From Acinetobacter lwoffii (GTDB lineage: Bacteria > Pseudomonadota > Gammaproteobacteria > Pseudomonadales > Moraxellaceae), in the NCBI RefSeq assembly GCF_015602705.1, contig NZ_CP059081.1, positions 2,427,702 through 2,491,701 of the forward strand: a DNA stretch of 64,000 nt, written 5' to 3'. This document shows positions 19,930-29,464 of the stretch, piece after piece. Below the pieces are notes generated by a model. The model saw only the letters and a program-made list of their open reading frames with translations. It made no database searches and was not told the origin of the DNA. The first letter of the stretch is position 1; each line of letters starts with the position of its first letter. The position numbers were made by a program, and so were the translations under genes.

Positions 19930-20186
19930 ATAAGGCATACAAACTTTATACTGCGCTCACTTTGCAGCAAGTCCAAGCCTTCAGGCTTTAGGGAAGCTGG
20001 TGTAAATCCAGCACTGCCCCCGCAACGGTAAAAAATGAAACGTCTATCAATTTAAACTCTTCGGTTTACACCACTGCATCTTGATGTGGGAAGGTGGATA
20101 TACAGCAAAGTCGCTGCTTTGCACATTTAAGTCCGGAAACCTGCTTGTTGTGTTCTATAACTCAATCATTCACGGGGAAGTGAATG
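19930..20186 (+). ncRNA. Cobalamin riboswitch
   Basis: The conserved core is readable: AGCAAGTCCAAGCC, GGGAAGCTGGTGTAAATCC, AGCACTGCCCCCGCAACGGT (B12-box region) and, after a variable arm, AAGTCCGGAAACCTGC. It precedes a BtuB-like receptor. Downstream, CATTCAC (20167-20173) and GTGAATG (20180-20186) form a perfect stem just before the GGGAG ribosome site, so control is probably at translation start. Adenosylcobalamin would shut down uptake. Confidence 0.92.
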
Positions 20187-20200
20187 TAGGGAGCTTTAAC

Positions 20201-22036
20201 ATGTCACTTCATTGTCAACCTACTGCCTTAGTAGGTGCGATCGCACTTGCGTTGGGTTTTACTTCATCTGTCCATGCCGCCGAGCAAAAAGTTGCAAAAG
20301 CATCTTTAGATACCATTGTGATCACGGCATCACGCAGCGAACAAAATATTGAAAATGTACCAGCGCGTATTTCGATTATTGAACCTGTAATTCTTGAGCA
20401 ATCACCTCTTAAAGCACTACCAGATTTACTCAAAACAGACCCAAGTATTAATGTCGTGCAATCGGGTGGTTATGGCCAGCAAACTTCTATTTTTTTACGC
20501 GGTACCAATTCCAATCAAGTTTTAGTACTACGTGATGGTGTTCGTTTAAATACAGCCACCACAGGTGCAGCGTCTATTCCTTTTTTAGACACCACTGATC
20601 TTAAACAAATTGAAGTCTTAAAAGGCCCTGCGTCTGTGCTTTATGGTACAGACGCAATTGGTGGTGTAGTGCAGTTTGTAACAAAAACGCCTGAAAAAAC
20701 GAGTGCCTTTGTAACAGGTGAAATTGGTGAGAATCAAACCTACAAATCAATTATTGGGGCTGACTTGGCAGAAAATGGGGTGTATGCGCAGATTCGCGGT
20801 CAAGTTTTAGAAACTGACGGCACACCTGTATTCAATATCAATGACAACCGTGACTACAGTTATGATCAAAAAGGCTATAGTGCAAAATTCGGTATTGAAA
20901 AAGAGCGTTATGCAACATCACTCGATTACAGTCAAAATTCAGGAAATGTCCAATACAGTAATTGGGGTGCATTTTCCAGCCAAGATTTTGAAAATAAAAT
21001 TGTAAACTTAAAAGGTCGTATTAACCCAACACAAGCCACTGAAATTAATGCACGTCTATCTCAGTTTAAAGATGACTTAGATCAGGTCACATCAAGCAGC
21101 TTTGTACATAGCACCACGCAAGAAGCAGAAATCTATGGCAAATGGAATTTCACAGCAGCACAAAATGTTTTACTGGGCATTACCCAGCGTAATACCGATG
21201 CAAAAACCCAGGCTATTGATGAAGATATTAATTCAACAGGCTACTATATTCAGCATCAGTATCAGACAAATAGCTTAAGCACTCAGATGGGTGTGCGTGT
21301 CGAAGATAACGAAAAATTTGGCTCACATACCGTTGCACAAGGTGGTATCCGTTATCAATTGCTCCCTAATACCAGCATTTATACCAATATTGGTTCAGCA
21401 TTTAAGGCACCGACTTTAAATGATATGTATGCTTTTGGCGGCAATGATCAACTGAAGCCTGAAGAAAGCATTTCGTATGAAATGGGGATAGATCAAAAAC
21501 TTCCATTAAATATTTTAGTAGGTGCTTCCGCTTTCTATACGGAAGTCGATAATTTAATTAATTCGGAATGTATTATTGATTGTGGAGAAGAGTGGCTTCC
21601 AACTACTGTTTACCAAAACCAAAACATTGATGAAGCCAAGATGACTGGCGGCGAATTGACGGCACAATGGGCAAAAGATCAGTTCTTTATTAATGCCGGT
21701 TACACTTATGTCAAAACTGAAGATACGAAACAGAATTCAGAGCTATTACGTCGCCCTCGTCAGTCATTCACTGTATCGACAGGTCTACAAAATGCCGATT
21801 ACGGTTTAAGTGCTGCACTGGTAGCAAAATCGAAAGCGAAGGACTTTAGTCGTGATATTCCAGGTTATGCACGTGTTGACTTAAATGCATATTGGAATAT
21901 TAATCCAACAGTTAAACTGTTTACTAACATTGAAAATGTCGGTGATGTGAAATACAAAACTGTGCATAGCGCTGGCGACCAGTACTATGTGAACGGTGGC
22001 CGTCTCGCTTCTGCAGGTATCACCTTTAAATACTAA
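20201..22036 (+). CDS. btuB: TonB-dependent cobalamin receptor, BtuB-like
   Basis: 611 aa from ATG at 20201 (MSLHCQPTALVGAIALALGFTS, signal peptide ending VHA-AEQ), with GGGAG before it. A TonB box-like DTIVITA follows the signal, then the plug domain (PDLLKTDPSINVVQSGG, FLRGTNSNQVLVLRDGVRLN, IEVLKGPASVLYGTDAIGGVV) and a 22-strand barrel ending in GRLASAGITFKY with terminal aromatic. Outer membrane. The specificity call rests on the riboswitch, which senses cobalamin, and on resemblance to BtuB. Confidence 0.92.
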   Translation: MSLHCQPTALVGAIALALGFTSSVHAAEQKVAKASLDTIVITASRSEQNIENVPARISIIEPVILEQSPLKALPDLLKTDPSINVVQSGGYGQQTSIFLRGTNSNQVLVLRDGVRLNTATTGAASIPFLDTTDLKQIEVLKGPASVLYGTDAIGGVVQFVTKTPEKTSAFVTGEIGENQTYKSIIGADLAENGVYAQIRGQVLETDGTPVFNINDNRDYSYDQKGYSAKFGIEKERYATSLDYSQNSGNVQYSNWGAFSSQDFENKIVNLKGRINPTQATEINARLSQFKDDLDQVTSSSFVHSTTQEAEIYGKWNFTAAQNVLLGITQRNTDAKTQAIDEDINSTGYYIQHQYQTNSLSTQMGVRVEDNEKFGSHTVAQGGIRYQLLPNTSIYTNIGSAFKAPTLNDMYAFGGNDQLKPEESISYEMGIDQKLPLNILVGASAFYTEVDNLINSECIIDCGEEWLPTTVYQNQNIDEAKMTGGELTAQWAKDQFFINAGYTYVKTEDTKQNSELLRRPRQSFTVSTGLQNADYGLSAALVAKSKAKDFSRDIPGYARVDLNAYWNINPTVKLFTNIENVGDVKYKTVHSAGDQYYVNGGRLASAGITFKY

Positions 22037-22075
22037 GCTCTAAACAGCAAAAAACTTTAAAACAGCGCAGTTTAT

Positions 22076-22107
22076 GGATAATGTTATGACCGACATTATC
22101 CTTTTTT
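22076..22107 (+). terminator. Terminator after btuB
   Basis: GGATAATG and CATTATCC form an 8-bp perfect stem followed by six T. It separates btuB from the adenosyltransferase gene. Confidence 0.88.
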
Positions 22108-22138
22108 ATTATCTTCATTAAAAATTCAAGGAACACAT

Positions 22139-22723
22139 ATGGGCCACCGTTTAAGCAAAATCTACACCCGCACAGGCGATTCAGGTACCACAGGACTCGG
22201 TGATGGCTCACGTGTTGCCAAAGATGATTTGCGTATCACAGCACTCGGCGATGTCGATGAACTGAATGCCGTGATTGGCGTATTACGCGCACAAATTTCA
22301 GCAAGCAACATTGAAGATCAAGCCGCTTGGGATAAATCTTTAAGCCTGATCCAGCACTGGTTATTTGATCTGGGCGGTGAAGTGTGTATTCCGGGTTTTA
22401 ATCTGGTGCAACCGGTATCGATTGAGTTTCTGGAAAATGATATCGACCGCATGAATGAAGCTTTGCCGATGTTAAAAGATTTTATTCTGCCTGCTGGAAC
22501 GTTGGTGTGCAGCTTTGCCCATCAGGCCCGCGCTGTTTGCCGTCGTGCAGAACGCAGCGTGATGTCGGTACATCACCGTGACCAAAACATTCAGGCAGCG
22601 TCACTACAACTACTTAACCGTTTATCGGACTGGTTATTTGTTGCATCGCGCACCCTGCAACGCGCTGAGGGCGGTTCCGAAGTGCTGTGGCAAAAAAACA
22701 TCAATGACAGCATCGAAAAGTAA
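22139..22723 (+). CDS. PduO-type cob(I)alamin adenosyltransferase
   Basis: 194 aa. The N-terminal ATP-binding signature KIYTRTGDSGTTGLGDGSRVAKDD is typical of PduO/MMAB-type ATP:corrinoid adenosyltransferases, with DVDELNAVIGVLRA and the later R(A)VCRRAERSV and LNRLSDWLFVASR helices. It makes adenosylcobalamin from imported corrinoid. It directly follows btuB but behind a terminator, so it may be only partly under the riboswitch. Together the two form a B12 salvage module. Confidence 0.93.
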   Translation: MGHRLSKIYTRTGDSGTTGLGDGSRVAKDDLRITALGDVDELNAVIGVLRAQISASNIEDQAAWDKSLSLIQHWLFDLGGEVCIPGFNLVQPVSIEFLENDIDRMNEALPMLKDFILPAGTLVCSFAHQARAVCRRAERSVMSVHHRDQNIQAASLQLLNRLSDWLFVASRTLQRAEGGSEVLWQKNINDSIEK

Positions 22724-22865
22724 AATTATGTTTCAAGTTAGCATCTAAAAATACACCTCAGATGTCTCTTGATTTTACAGAGCATCTGACGAAAATAGAA
22801 AGTGTCATCCTTCTGTCACGTAGCCCTCGCAAAATGAACTTAACTTTCCCACTCATGAGCATTTT

Positions 22866-23579
22866 ATGCGCATAATTGGTCATCGTGGTGCACGTGGCGA
22901 AGCCCCTGAAAATACCTTGGGCGGTTTTCAATATATTCAGGAGATCGGCATTCGCGCCGTTGAGTTTGATGTCCGTCAGCTCAAAGACAACGCCTTAATT
23001 ATCATGCATGATGACGACTTTGTGCGCACCACCGGCTTGCAGAAGCATCTATACGAGTGTAACCGTCAAGATCTTACCCAATATAATCACGCAGTGGCCT
23101 GGTCAGAATGGAATAAAATCGAAGCGACCCCACTGCTCGATCAAACCTTAAATGTCATTCGAAATTTTGAGCATATTGAAGTCGAAATCAAAAGCGTAGC
23201 ATCTGAAGAAGCAGCTGAAAAAATCGCGTTTGAAGTCGAACAGCAGTTACAAGGTTATGAGCAGGCAGCTATTATTACCAGCTTTGATGCCAAAATTCTG
23301 GATGCTTTCAAACAGCAAAACTCACGTTTAAAACGTGGTTTATTGATTGAGACCGATATCAAACATCAGGCTATTGATCAGGCACTGGAACTTGGATGCT
23401 GTCATATTGGCTGGATGGATGAACTGGCCAGTAAAGACCTGATTCAGGCTACGCAGGCTGCCGAGTTGAATATCAGTGTCTGGACGGTCAATGATGTCAC
23501 CCGAGCTAAACAGCTGCGAGACTGGGGCATTCAGGGGCTGATTACCGATTATCCAAAATTGATGCTGCAACAACTCTGA
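22866..23579 (+). CDS. ugpQ: Glycerophosphodiester phosphodiesterase
   Basis: 237 aa, cytoplasmic (no signal peptide), like UgpQ. GDPD-family residues are present: GHRGARGEAPENTL with catalytic His and metal Glu, AVEFDVRQLKDNALIIMHDDDFVRTT with the metal Asp and second His, EVEIKS, and SVWTVND. It hydrolyses glycerophosphodiesters, releasing glycerol 3-phosphate and an alcohol during phospholipid turnover. Transcribed alone. Confidence 0.9.
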   Translation: MRIIGHRGARGEAPENTLGGFQYIQEIGIRAVEFDVRQLKDNALIIMHDDDFVRTTGLQKHLYECNRQDLTQYNHAVAWSEWNKIEATPLLDQTLNVIRNFEHIEVEIKSVASEEAAEKIAFEVEQQLQGYEQAAIITSFDAKILDAFKQQNSRLKRGLLIETDIKHQAIDQALELGCCHIGWMDELASKDLIQATQAAELNISVWTVNDVTRAKQLRDWGIQGLITDYPKLMLQQL

Positions 23580-24034
23580 ACAATTTCTCTTAAAATAATC
23601 TCTCTTAGCCTTAATTGATCTAGGTATTTCTTGATCCAGTTCATTTCGACAATACAATAATGAAAGTGTGAATGTTCCTTAATCAGATTTTATTTGAAAG
23701 TGAAATTAAGTTGCCCAACCTCTATATTCTGCAAATTTCCTGATAGTATTGTAGAAATTATGAACAACTATTTTCCTCTGATTCATTCGGTTTCCATTTT
23801 CTGAAAGAGTGATAATCCTCAGTCACTTAGTCGGAAATCAGAACCCGTCTACGCTCGCAAAATGGTCACTTCTGCCCTACTTATTCTGTTACCGACAAGT
23901 ACAATACAACCGTACAATAATGCTAGTGATGCCTTAGGGCACATGCTAATATGGACAAGATAGGCTGCTGTTAAAACCAACAGTAGTTTCTGCTTTTTGT
24001 TATACCTTCCGAGGTTCTAGGAGTGCTGTTGGAG
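23580..24034. other. Intergenic region upstream of the desaturase gene
   Basis: No gene seen. Two direct copies of GTACAATA (23899-23906 and 23912-23919, 13 bases apart) and a similar ACAATACAATAATG near 23650 could be binding sites of a regulator of the desaturase. A hairpin-forming CTGCTGTT...AACAGTAG lies at 23966-23987. No confident promoter assigned. Confidence 0.35.
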
Positions 24035-25201
24035 ATGAATGCTCCCTTACCCAAAGCCCCCATCAACTGGATTGCTGTGTTTGCATTGGTATTTTTACCG
24101 ATTGTAGCCCTGATTGCGATTCCGTTGTATGCGTATCACCATGATTTTAGCGCTGCCGCTTGGATCAGTATGTTTGTTTTACTGGGCGTAAGCAGCCTCG
24201 GCATTACAGCAGGATACCATCGCCTGTGGGCACATCGTGCTTATGAAGCCACTTTACCATTAAAAATCATCTTGATGATTATGGGTACATTTGCTGTACA
24301 GAACAGTATTTTATTCTGGGCATCTGGTCACCGTACCCATCACCGTCATGTCGATGATGTTGATCAAGACCCGTACTCGATCAATAAAGGCTTCTGGTAT
24401 GCACACATTGGCTGGATGTTACGTGATTATCCATCAGGTGCAGCCAACTATAAAAATGCGCCAGATCTGTTAAAAGACAAAGTGGTGATGTTTCAGGACA
24501 AATACTACGTTCCTTTAGTGATTGCTGTTCATGCTGCGATTTTATTGCCAATTGGCTGGGCAGTCGGCGATGTCTGGGGCGTGTTGCTGTTGGGTGGATT
24601 AATGCGTTTAATCCTGAGCCATCATGTGACCTTCTTCATTAACTCACTGTGCCACATGTGGGGAAATCGTCCTTATACCGATGAAAATACTGCACGTGAC
24701 AACTTCGTACTCGCGGTTGCAACTTGGGGTGAGGGTTATCACAACTATCACCACATTTTCCAATACGATTACCGTAACGGCGTGAAATGGTGGCAGTACG
24801 ATCCAACTAAATGGTTGATCTGGACTTGTTCTAAACTTGGTTTAGCTAAAAACTTGCGCCGTATTCCTAGCTTTAATATCAAAAAAGCGGAATTGGCGAT
24901 GAAGTTTAAATATGCCGAACAAGATCTTGCGGTATATGGCCATGATGTTTCTGAAGATATCTCGGCGGTAAAAACCAAAATCGCACAGGAATATGATGCA
25001 TTTACCCAAACTTTAAATGACTGGGCGAAGTTGAAAGAACAGGAAATTCAGGTCAAGAAAGCATCTATGGCTGAAAAAATTCACCAGATGGATGACAAGC
25101 TGAAAGTTGAATTCCAGCTGGTTGAACAGCGTCTTTCTCATCATCGTCAAACCTTGAATCTACTGGTTCGTAATTTGAAAAAGTCTGCAGTTTCTCAATA
25201 A
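24035..25201 (+). CDS. Acyl-CoA/fatty-acid delta-9 desaturase with coiled-coil tail
   Basis: 388 aa from ATG at 24035; an in-frame GTG lies at 24023. Membrane di-iron desaturase: His boxes HRLWAH (62-67), HRTHHRH (99-105) and GYHNYHH (about 238-244), with four hydrophobic segments. It introduces a double bond into acyl chains in the membrane. The last 110 residues are odd: a charged, heptad-like stretch (KTKIAQEYDAFTQTLNDWAK ... VEQRLSHHRQTLNLLVRNL) that looks like a coiled coil and is not part of the catalytic unit. Confidence 0.9.
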   Translation: MNAPLPKAPINWIAVFALVFLPIVALIAIPLYAYHHDFSAAAWISMFVLLGVSSLGITAGYHRLWAHRAYEATLPLKIILMIMGTFAVQNSILFWASGHRTHHRHVDDVDQDPYSINKGFWYAHIGWMLRDYPSGAANYKNAPDLLKDKVVMFQDKYYVPLVIAVHAAILLPIGWAVGDVWGVLLLGGLMRLILSHHVTFFINSLCHMWGNRPYTDENTARDNFVLAVATWGEGYHNYHHIFQYDYRNGVKWWQYDPTKWLIWTCSKLGLAKNLRRIPSFNIKKAELAMKFKYAEQDLAVYGHDVSEDISAVKTKIAQEYDAFTQTLNDWAKLKEQEIQVKKASMAEKIHQMDDKLKVEFQLVEQRLSHHRQTLNLLVRNLKKSAVSQ

Positions 25202-25216
25202 AAGCTGTTGAACACT

Positions 25217-25240
25217 AAAGCCCCGATTGGGGCTTTTTTT
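25217..25240 (+). terminator. Terminator after the desaturase gene
   Basis: AAAGCCCC, GATT loop, GGGGCTTTTTTT. Confidence 0.92.
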
Positions 25241-25332
25241 ATGTCCGAAAGATAACGTGACTCTCGCTTATACAACAGTTTTATACAGCTATCTTTGTTA
25301 TAGTAAATTTATTCCAATCCTGTACTGATGCC

Positions 25333-26778
25333 ATGTATTTTAACTCTCGCTATCAAACACTGCCCGCCCGCCTCTATCACCATCAAGTTCCGCTGCCGTT
25401 AAAAGGTGCGAAAGCCGGACATTTTAATGCAGCTTTAGCAGAGCAACTGCAATGGTCGGATGAAGACAAGGCGCAATGGGTCGAGATTTGTAGTGGTCAG
25501 AAAGTTTTTACTGAATTTGAACCCTTGGCTATGGTCTATGCAGGTCATCAGTTTGGACAATGGGCAGGACAGTTGGGAGATGGTCGCGGGTTGTTGATTG
25601 CGCAAATTCTGGATAAAAATAATCAGACCATTGACCTGCATTTAAAAGGTGCTGGTGCAACCCCTTATTCACGCATGGGCGATGGTCGTGCAGTACTGCG
25701 TTCAGTCATTCGTGAGTATCTGGCAGGTCATGCCTTAAATGCTTTAGGTGTAGCATCCAGTAATGCAGTTGGTTTTACTTCATCAATCCAAGGTATTCAG
25801 CGTGAGAAGCTAGAGCCGGGCGCGATGATGTTGCGTACTTCAGACTGTCATATCCGTTTCGGCCATTTTGAATGGATCAATCAGTATCAGCCAGATCTAC
25901 TAGCTGAATTTATCCAGAAATGTATCGAATGGCATTATCCAGAATGCCTGCAAGCCGAACAGCCGATTCTGAGCTTTGCCACAAAAGTTATTCAGCGCAC
26001 TGCGGTGATGATTGCCAAATGGCAACTGGTTGGTTTTGCACATGGCGTGATGAATACTGACAACCTGAATATTACCGGTTCAACTTTGGACTTTGGTCCT
26101 TATGGCTTTATGGAGCGCTTCCGTCCGAACTGGATCAATAACCACTCGGATTATCAAGGGCGTTATACCTATCAGCAGCAGCCAAGTATCGGACATTGGA
26201 ATTTGTGGCAATGGTTAAATAATCTGGTGCCGCTCTGCCCTACAGATTATGACAAAGAACAATGGAAACAGGATTTGGCAGCATGTCTGGAGCACTATGA
26301 GCCAACATTCTTAGAGCATTATAAATATGGTTTAAATCAGAAAATGGGCTTGCCAAGTTTCCATAAAGACAGTTTTGATTGTGCGATGGCATTTCTGCGA
26401 ATTTTGCAAAGTGAGCAACTGGACTACACCCAGAGTTTTATCCGTCTGCAAAATAAAGACTATGAAGCCATTAAAGATGATTGCTTAGACCGTCGTCAGT
26501 TTGAAGCATTTTTGACGCAATATGAAAGCATTCGAGAACAACAGGATATTGAAGAGTTACACGCCGCCATGCACTTGATCAATCCACATTATATTCTGCG
26601 TAATCACATGGCACAGAAAGCCATTGAACTGGCAGAGCGGGATGATTTTTCTGAAGTCGACCGCCTGTTTAAATTACTCAGTCAACCTTATCTGAAACAG
26701 TCAGATCTGGAACAGCCTGAAGATTTAGCGCCATTGCCGAGTGACGTGCCTGAAGTCATGGTGAGTTGTTCTTCTTAA
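25333..26778 (+). CDS. selO: SelO-type protein adenylyltransferase (YdiU)
   Basis: 481 aa. Pseudokinase family that transfers AMP from ATP to proteins. Family motifs: YAGHQFGQWAGQLGDGRG, LHLKGAGATPYSRMGDGRAVLRSVIREYL, LRTSDCHIRFGHFE, GFAHGVMNTDNLNITG with the catalytic region, TLDFGPYGFME with the metal-binding DFG-like motif. The C-terminal cysteine (VSCSS) that can form a regulatory disulfide is present. Own promoter likely; short hairpin AAACGAAGC...GCTCCGTTT follows the stop. Confidence 0.95.
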   Translation: MYFNSRYQTLPARLYHHQVPLPLKGAKAGHFNAALAEQLQWSDEDKAQWVEICSGQKVFTEFEPLAMVYAGHQFGQWAGQLGDGRGLLIAQILDKNNQTIDLHLKGAGATPYSRMGDGRAVLRSVIREYLAGHALNALGVASSNAVGFTSSIQGIQREKLEPGAMMLRTSDCHIRFGHFEWINQYQPDLLAEFIQKCIEWHYPECLQAEQPILSFATKVIQRTAVMIAKWQLVGFAHGVMNTDNLNITGSTLDFGPYGFMERFRPNWINNHSDYQGRYTYQQQPSIGHWNLWQWLNNLVPLCPTDYDKEQWKQDLAACLEHYEPTFLEHYKYGLNQKMGLPSFHKDSFDCAMAFLRILQSEQLDYTQSFIRLQNKDYEAIKDDCLDRRQFEAFLTQYESIREQQDIEELHAAMHLINPHYILRNHMAQKAIELAERDDFSEVDRLFKLLSQPYLKQSDLEQPEDLAPLPSDVPEVMVSCSS

Positions 26779-26833
26779 TAAAAACGAAGCATATCGCTCC
26801 GTTTTTATTAGAAAATTTTAATGTTGAAAGATT

Positions 26834-27910
26834 TTACCAGTAATATTGAGCATATAAAGAGGCACTAAAACGATGTGCCTGATTGCTCTCTAAATTGTCA
26901 GTCATATATTTAGCACCAAAATTTTTATGCTGTATTGATAATCCCCAAGCTTGTGTTTGCGGCTCTATATGCAGTCCATATTTTAATTGTTCCATTTTCC
27001 AAAAGGCATTGAGTTGAGCTAATGTTATATATTCATTTGAAAAACTACTAATGCTCGCACTCCAAGGCTTAGTTTGAACATCATAGCTAATTTCCGAACT
27101 TAATTTAAAAGGCAGTTTTTGACGATACTGTTTGCTCTTACTTAATTGTCCACTTAGATCCATTCGAGGACGCTGATTTTGATCGTAATAAAGATTGTAG
27201 CGTGTAAATGGAGCCTTATCCCAATATAAGTAACCGAGTAAATCATCGACCTGAAGATTAATATTCCAATCTTTTTTGATTTGCCCATGTAAACCAAAAT
27301 CTAGGCCATAGCCATAACCTTTACTGGTTCTTCCATCCCAACCTAATTCTTCTTCTTTTAAAGCAGGACGGTCATAACTATAATCCAATGAACCATTTAA
27401 CCAAGCTACTCGATCCATCAATTCAGTCAAATTGGTTGTTTGTCCTGTTGCTTGAAATTTACCATCCACATAATGACGGCCGATGAGAGCCGTTGCTCCT
27501 GTCACAATTGTCCAATCAGGATGAACTTTCCAATCATAGGCAAAACGAGTTCCCACCGTTTCGACATGCTGAGCTTCTAATTCCAATTGATTATGTTTAT
27601 TTGCATCAATTAACTGATCATTTTCAATTTGATAATATAACTTTGCCATATCATCACTAAAATGAATCTGATAGTCATAAGCCCAAACCCAACCTACAGT
27701 CCAATTATCCTGTTTGGTTTCTAATTTCATTTTCCCATGTGCAAAGGCATTATTGCCTTTTTTAAAATTAGGGGTTTCCCAACCATTTAAAAAGGCATGT
27801 ACACTAACAGGCTCACTATAAATATCAGCATTTATACTGTATTGAATCGTTTTTTCCGCATAAGCAGAGCATGGCAAACTTACGGCCAATATGAATAAAT
27901 TTTTTTTCAT
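26834..27910 (-). CDS. Outer-membrane beta-barrel protein of unknown function
   Basis: 358 aa. A signal peptide (MKKNLFILAVSLPCSAYA) is followed by many alternating amphipathic strands rich in Tyr, Trp and Gly, ending in ASLYAQYYW with a C-terminal aromatic, as in outer-membrane barrels. I recognise no family. It is the second gene of a pair with the lipoprotein gene upstream (54-base gap). No good ribosome site precedes its ATG, and a terminator-like hairpin (27921-27944) lies in its leader, which suggests it is made at a lower level than the lipoprotein. Confidence 0.7.
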   Translation of the reverse strand: MKKNLFILAVSLPCSAYAEKTIQYSINADIYSEPVSVHAFLNGWETPNFKKGNNAFAHGKMKLETKQDNWTVGWVWAYDYQIHFSDDMAKLYYQIENDQLIDANKHNQLELEAQHVETVGTRFAYDWKVHPDWTIVTGATALIGRHYVDGKFQATGQTTNLTELMDRVAWLNGSLDYSYDRPALKEEELGWDGRTSKGYGYGLDFGLHGQIKKDWNINLQVDDLLGYLYWDKAPFTRYNLYYDQNQRPRMDLSGQLSKSKQYRQKLPFKLSSEISYDVQTKPWSASISSFSNEYITLAQLNAFWKMEQLKYGLHIEPQTQAWGLSIQHKNFGAKYMTDNLESNQAHRFSASLYAQYYW

Positions 27911-27964
27911 TAGATATAAAAGAAGACAGCAAATGCTGCCTTCTTCTCAAAGTTAAGTTTTAGA

Positions 27965-29371
27965 TTAAGGAGCGATATAAATTATTGTGCCATCATTAAA
28001 TTTCACCACATATTGCCCAGATGAGTTTTTAGTGAGGTCCCCGTAACTTTTTCCTGCAACCATAATATTCGCTGAAGTAAAACCCTGTACATCTGCAATA
28101 CTGATGGATGCTCCATTTTTATGCTTAATTACACCCGCAATAACTTGATATTCTTGATCTAAGTCTTTTGCAGTTAACTCAATATCCAATGCATTTTTAT
28201 CAACGACAACGGCAACAGTAGCTGTGCCTTTGGTAAATTCAGCACGTTTTGCAGTAATATCAATGCTAAATGGTGTAGGTACTGCATTAGCACCTTTTAA
28301 GTTACCGCTTAATTTGACATTTAAATTCGCATTGATGAAATTAGTCGATGTTTCCTGCCCAGCACTCACATCAATAGCTTTAGATAAATCATTATTCAAA
28401 TTGAATTTAGCTTCTAAATTCAACGATTCCTGCTGATAACTTACAAGACCTTTCAGCACCAACTCAGATGGAATCAATTGTTCTAAAGTTTCAACACCAT
28501 TATCAAATTTAGCTTTGCGTGCAATTAAAGAAACTTCTGCTAAATTGGCTTTCACATCTGCACTTTCAAACAAAAGTCCTTTTAAATTCATTGTGGCTTG
28601 ATTCGGAATATCTTCACGGTTTTCCATTGTATCTGCGGTAGCATAAACCATAGATGCTGTACTATCTGCAGTGAAACTAAAACTCGCAGTTTGATTTTTA
28701 AGATTCTTGGTAGAAATTTTTCCATTATTCTGAATCTTATAATTATAAGTTGTACGTGCGGTATCAATAAACGGTGCTTCTAAGACCAAATTTGATACTG
28801 TAACTTCAGCATCATCACCATAAATTGAATATGCAGGATCGTTATACCAATTTGCATTATTCCAAGCATTGTCCGCTGTAACTTTATCCCAATCAAAATC
28901 TTGCCAATATTGGACACTAGCATCACCTGAAATAGTAATAGAAGTACCCGTAACATTAGCCTTTAAAGTATTGCTCTTAAATTTAAAATTATATGCATCA
29001 TCCTGATTAATTAAATCCTGAATTTGTTGTGCTGTATAAGTCTTGGTCTGCCCCTGTGCATTCTCAGTAACAACCTCTGCAATCACTAATAATAAGTTTG
29101 TTGCACGGCTCAAATCTGAAGATGTGTTATTTATTACTTCTGCAGGAACTTTATATTGATCAGCAATATTTTGAAAACCATCATAATAAGAAATGATAGC
29201 ATTGGTGGTTTTAACAAGTTGTTTTGCTTTTTCTAAATCCGAAGCAGGTGTCGTTACCTCTCCCCCATTTGCTCCGCTAGGTGAAGATGATTCGCTTCCA
29301 CTCCCACCTCCACCACAAGCCACTAAAAACACAGAGCAACTTAGTACTAGTAATGTTTTTTTTAAAATCAT
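27965..29371 (-). CDS. Large lipoprotein of unknown function
   Basis: 468 aa. Lipobox LVAC with the lipidated Cys19, followed by a glycine/serine tether (GGGGSGSESSS), which suggests display at distance from the membrane. No Asp at +2, so outer-membrane sorting is likely. The mature part is rich in beta-forming Thr/Asn/Val and may repeat a strand pattern (NLKGLLFESADVKANLAEVSL, LELTAKDLDQEYQV). The frame is AT-rich compared with neighbours. It precedes an outer-membrane barrel gene; a surface-exposed two-protein unit is likely, role unknown. Confidence 0.7.
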   Translation of the reverse strand: MILKKTLLVLSCSVFLVACGGGGSGSESSSPSGANGGEVTTPASDLEKAKQLVKTTNAIISYYDGFQNIADQYKVPAEVINNTSSDLSRATNLLLVIAEVVTENAQGQTKTYTAQQIQDLINQDDAYNFKFKSNTLKANVTGTSITISGDASVQYWQDFDWDKVTADNAWNNANWYNDPAYSIYGDDAEVTVSNLVLEAPFIDTARTTYNYKIQNNGKISTKNLKNQTASFSFTADSTASMVYATADTMENREDIPNQATMNLKGLLFESADVKANLAEVSLIARKAKFDNGVETLEQLIPSELVLKGLVSYQQESLNLEAKFNLNNDLSKAIDVSAGQETSTNFINANLNVKLSGNLKGANAVPTPFSIDITAKRAEFTKGTATVAVVVDKNALDIELTAKDLDQEYQVIAGVIKHKNGASISIADVQGFTSANIMVAGKSYGDLTKNSSGQYVVKFNDGTIIYIAP

Positions 29372-29401
29372 TTTACCCCAACCCTCTAAAAATTATAAAT
29401 A

Positions 29402-29438
29402 AAAAGCTCCTAAAAAATAACCATTTTAAAGGAGCTTT
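29402..29438 (-). terminator. Terminator after the response-regulator gene
   Basis: Minus strand: AAAGCTCCT and AGGAGCTTTTTA enclose an AT-rich loop. It separates baeSR from the lipoprotein gene on the same strand. Confidence 0.7.
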
Positions 29439-29464
29439 ACAATGCTAAAAAAATATTTATTTAT

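Noticed and set aside
20081..20200. N-terminal extension of the btuB frame
   Set aside because: It lies within the riboswitch; the ATG at 20201 has GGGAG and a proper signal peptide.
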